This document shows positions 63,398 through 64,000 of a stretch of 64,000 nt of DNA, in pieces (within the stretch, counting starts at the first letter, position 1; each line of letters starts with the position of its first letter). Origin of the DNA: Ypsolopha sequella (taxonomy: Eukaryota; Arthropoda; Insecta; Lepidoptera; Ypsolophidae); the NCBI GenBank assembly GCA_934047225.1, contig OW203997.1:7674417-7738416 (forward strand), in the 5' to 3' direction. The position numbers and the translations under genes are program-made. The notes beneath the pieces were generated by a model, which was given only the letters and a program-made list of their open reading frames with translations, searched no databases and was not told the DNA's origin.

Positions 63398-63584
63398 ATG
63401 ATAATGCAAATCAAATCGATTCTGTGTACTAAACCGAGTTTTCTTTTACGTAATAGTTCTAGACAATTAAGTTGGATGTCGAGTATTCCCAGGCAAAGCG
63501 TGAGAGCATTACCTTATTCAAATAGTATTAGCGGAAGAAAAAATGTAAAAAACGGTTTTATGGAAAAACTAGCCAGTTTTTCCG
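63398..63584 (+). CDS. Candidate first coding exon, likely mitochondrial presequence
   Basis: The plus-strand frame from ATG 63398 (alternative ATG 63404) runs 62 codons plus one base to a donor TCCG|GTAAGT (intron from 63585, phase 1). It begins MIMQIKSILCTKPSFLLRNS and continues RQLSWMSSIPRQSVRALPYS. It is rich in Arg, Ser and Leu, and free of acidic residues until 'FMEKLASFSG' near the end, the make-up of a cleavable mitochondrial targeting peptide. The alternative is that translation enters from the left: a pyrimidine-rich acceptor CTTTTACGTAATAG (to about 63465) has the phase needed to join the exon at 62477-62540. Both readings share the same frame and donor, so the segment from 63466 is the firmer part. 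The rest lies beyond the window or in an unidentified exon. Protein not recognised. Confidence 0.4.
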
Positions 63585-63892
63585 GTAAGTTCAGAGTTAT
63601 TGCGACTCTTGGCGTACGATTTGAATGGCCTCTTCCCGTATAATCTCGTTTTATATCGCCTATTAATAAGTCTGCTGTCAATCATGTTTTTCTGTTTACT
63701 TTGCATTTTTTCTTATTGTCTGCTTGTTGGTAACTAAGCAAGTTTTTTTTTTCTTTTAAGTATGTTTCTGGTCGTTATTCTGGTGGTGATGGTACGGGGT
63801 TCAGCCAAAAAAAAATTTTTTTCATTCATTTTGCTCGAGTAGGTTTTGTTTTTTGGTCTGGAACGGCTGTATTTTTTGTTAGGGTTAGTAAA
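63585..63892. other. Possible intron start
   Basis: T-rich sequence following the donor. An acceptor-like TTTTTTTTTTCTTTTAAG ends near 63760 but leads only to a closed frame. Confidence 0.3.
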
Positions 63893-64000
63893 AGAGAGTA
63901 TTTTCTCCTAATTTGCGCTATCCGAAAACGCAGCGAACGTCCAATGGAATGCGCGTTGATATGAACGTTATTTCAATATAGTTTTTATCGATATTTGTAC
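63893..64000 (-). repeat. Dispersed repeat cut by the window end
   Basis: The inverted match to 15723-15832 (TTGAAATAACGTTCATATCA and GGAGAAAATA blocks). It runs off the right edge. Confidence 0.6.

Overview
This is about 64 kb of AT-rich, repeat-laden nuclear DNA from an insect, almost certainly a moth or butterfly (Lepidoptera). The basis is a set of interspersed-repeat signatures typical of Lepidoptera: modules beginning TTTTGCCCGCGGCTTCGCC, modules that begin AGGGTTCCGTACCC and end in a GCGCGAGTCSGACTCGCACTTGG-type tail, tRNA-derived SINEs, LINE tails ending GCCCAGCAGTGG, and dense palindromic MITEs. Genes lie far apart with small exons. No prokaryotic operons, CRISPR arrays or complete rRNA/tRNA genes were seen. 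Almost all long open frames are chance frames or transposon remnants.

Gene content. I see only isolated candidate exons. The best is a THAP zinc-finger first exon on the minus strand (18810-18916) with a consensus splice donor. Others, in falling order of support, are: a first exon on the minus strand (36364-36419); two exons near the right edge on the plus strand (62477-62540 and 63398-63584, the second reading like a mitochondrial presequence); a minus-strand signal-anchor exon (6524-6619) with a possible downstream exon (5435-5516); a terminal exon with one in-frame TGA (41796-42043); a two-exon small-protein or lncRNA candidate (53565-54436); and weak promoter/exon-1 signals near 22196-22387. 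Their introns and spacers are filled by transposons, so the window probably spans the 5' ends or interiors of several long-intron genes that continue outside it.

Layout. 1-1360: SINE-like repeat, long-TIR MITE, AGGGTTCCG repeat. 2560-3820: 5'-truncated CR1/Jockey-like LINE abutting a TTAA-flanked element. 4178-5048: hAT MITE with 8-bp target duplication. 5-9 kb: candidate exons, SINEs, MITEs and LINE tails. 10-17 kb: MITEs of the AAGGTGAAATT and TTAA families. 17.1-19.1 kb: LINE tail, GC-rich spacer, THAP exon. 20.8-21.4 kb: palindromic element split by a LINE. 22.9-30.6 kb: TTAA elements, MITEs, a restriction-like-endonuclease LINE remnant. 31-36 kb: repeats, an A-to-G hypermutated MITE, a 1-kb hAT inserted into a SINE. 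36.9-37.8 kb: two minus-strand LINE pieces. 40-43 kb: repeat fragments, the TGA exon, a GC-rich cloverleaf-like foldback. 45.5-46.6 kb: RTE pseudogene with a nested insertion. 48.7-50.4 kb: a 1.7-kb foldback. 53-58.6 kb: candidate gene, SINE, MITE, minisatellite element, 139-bp tandem array. 59-64 kb: mariner-like MITE, hairpin MITEs, the right-edge exons.

Most striking are the MITE at 32883-33011, whose two inverted arms differ from their siblings almost only by A-to-G changes on one strand (the pattern expected of adenosine deamination of a hairpin RNA), and the branched GC-rich foldback at 42824-42965. Every family assignment here comes from reading the sequence by eye; no database search was possible.
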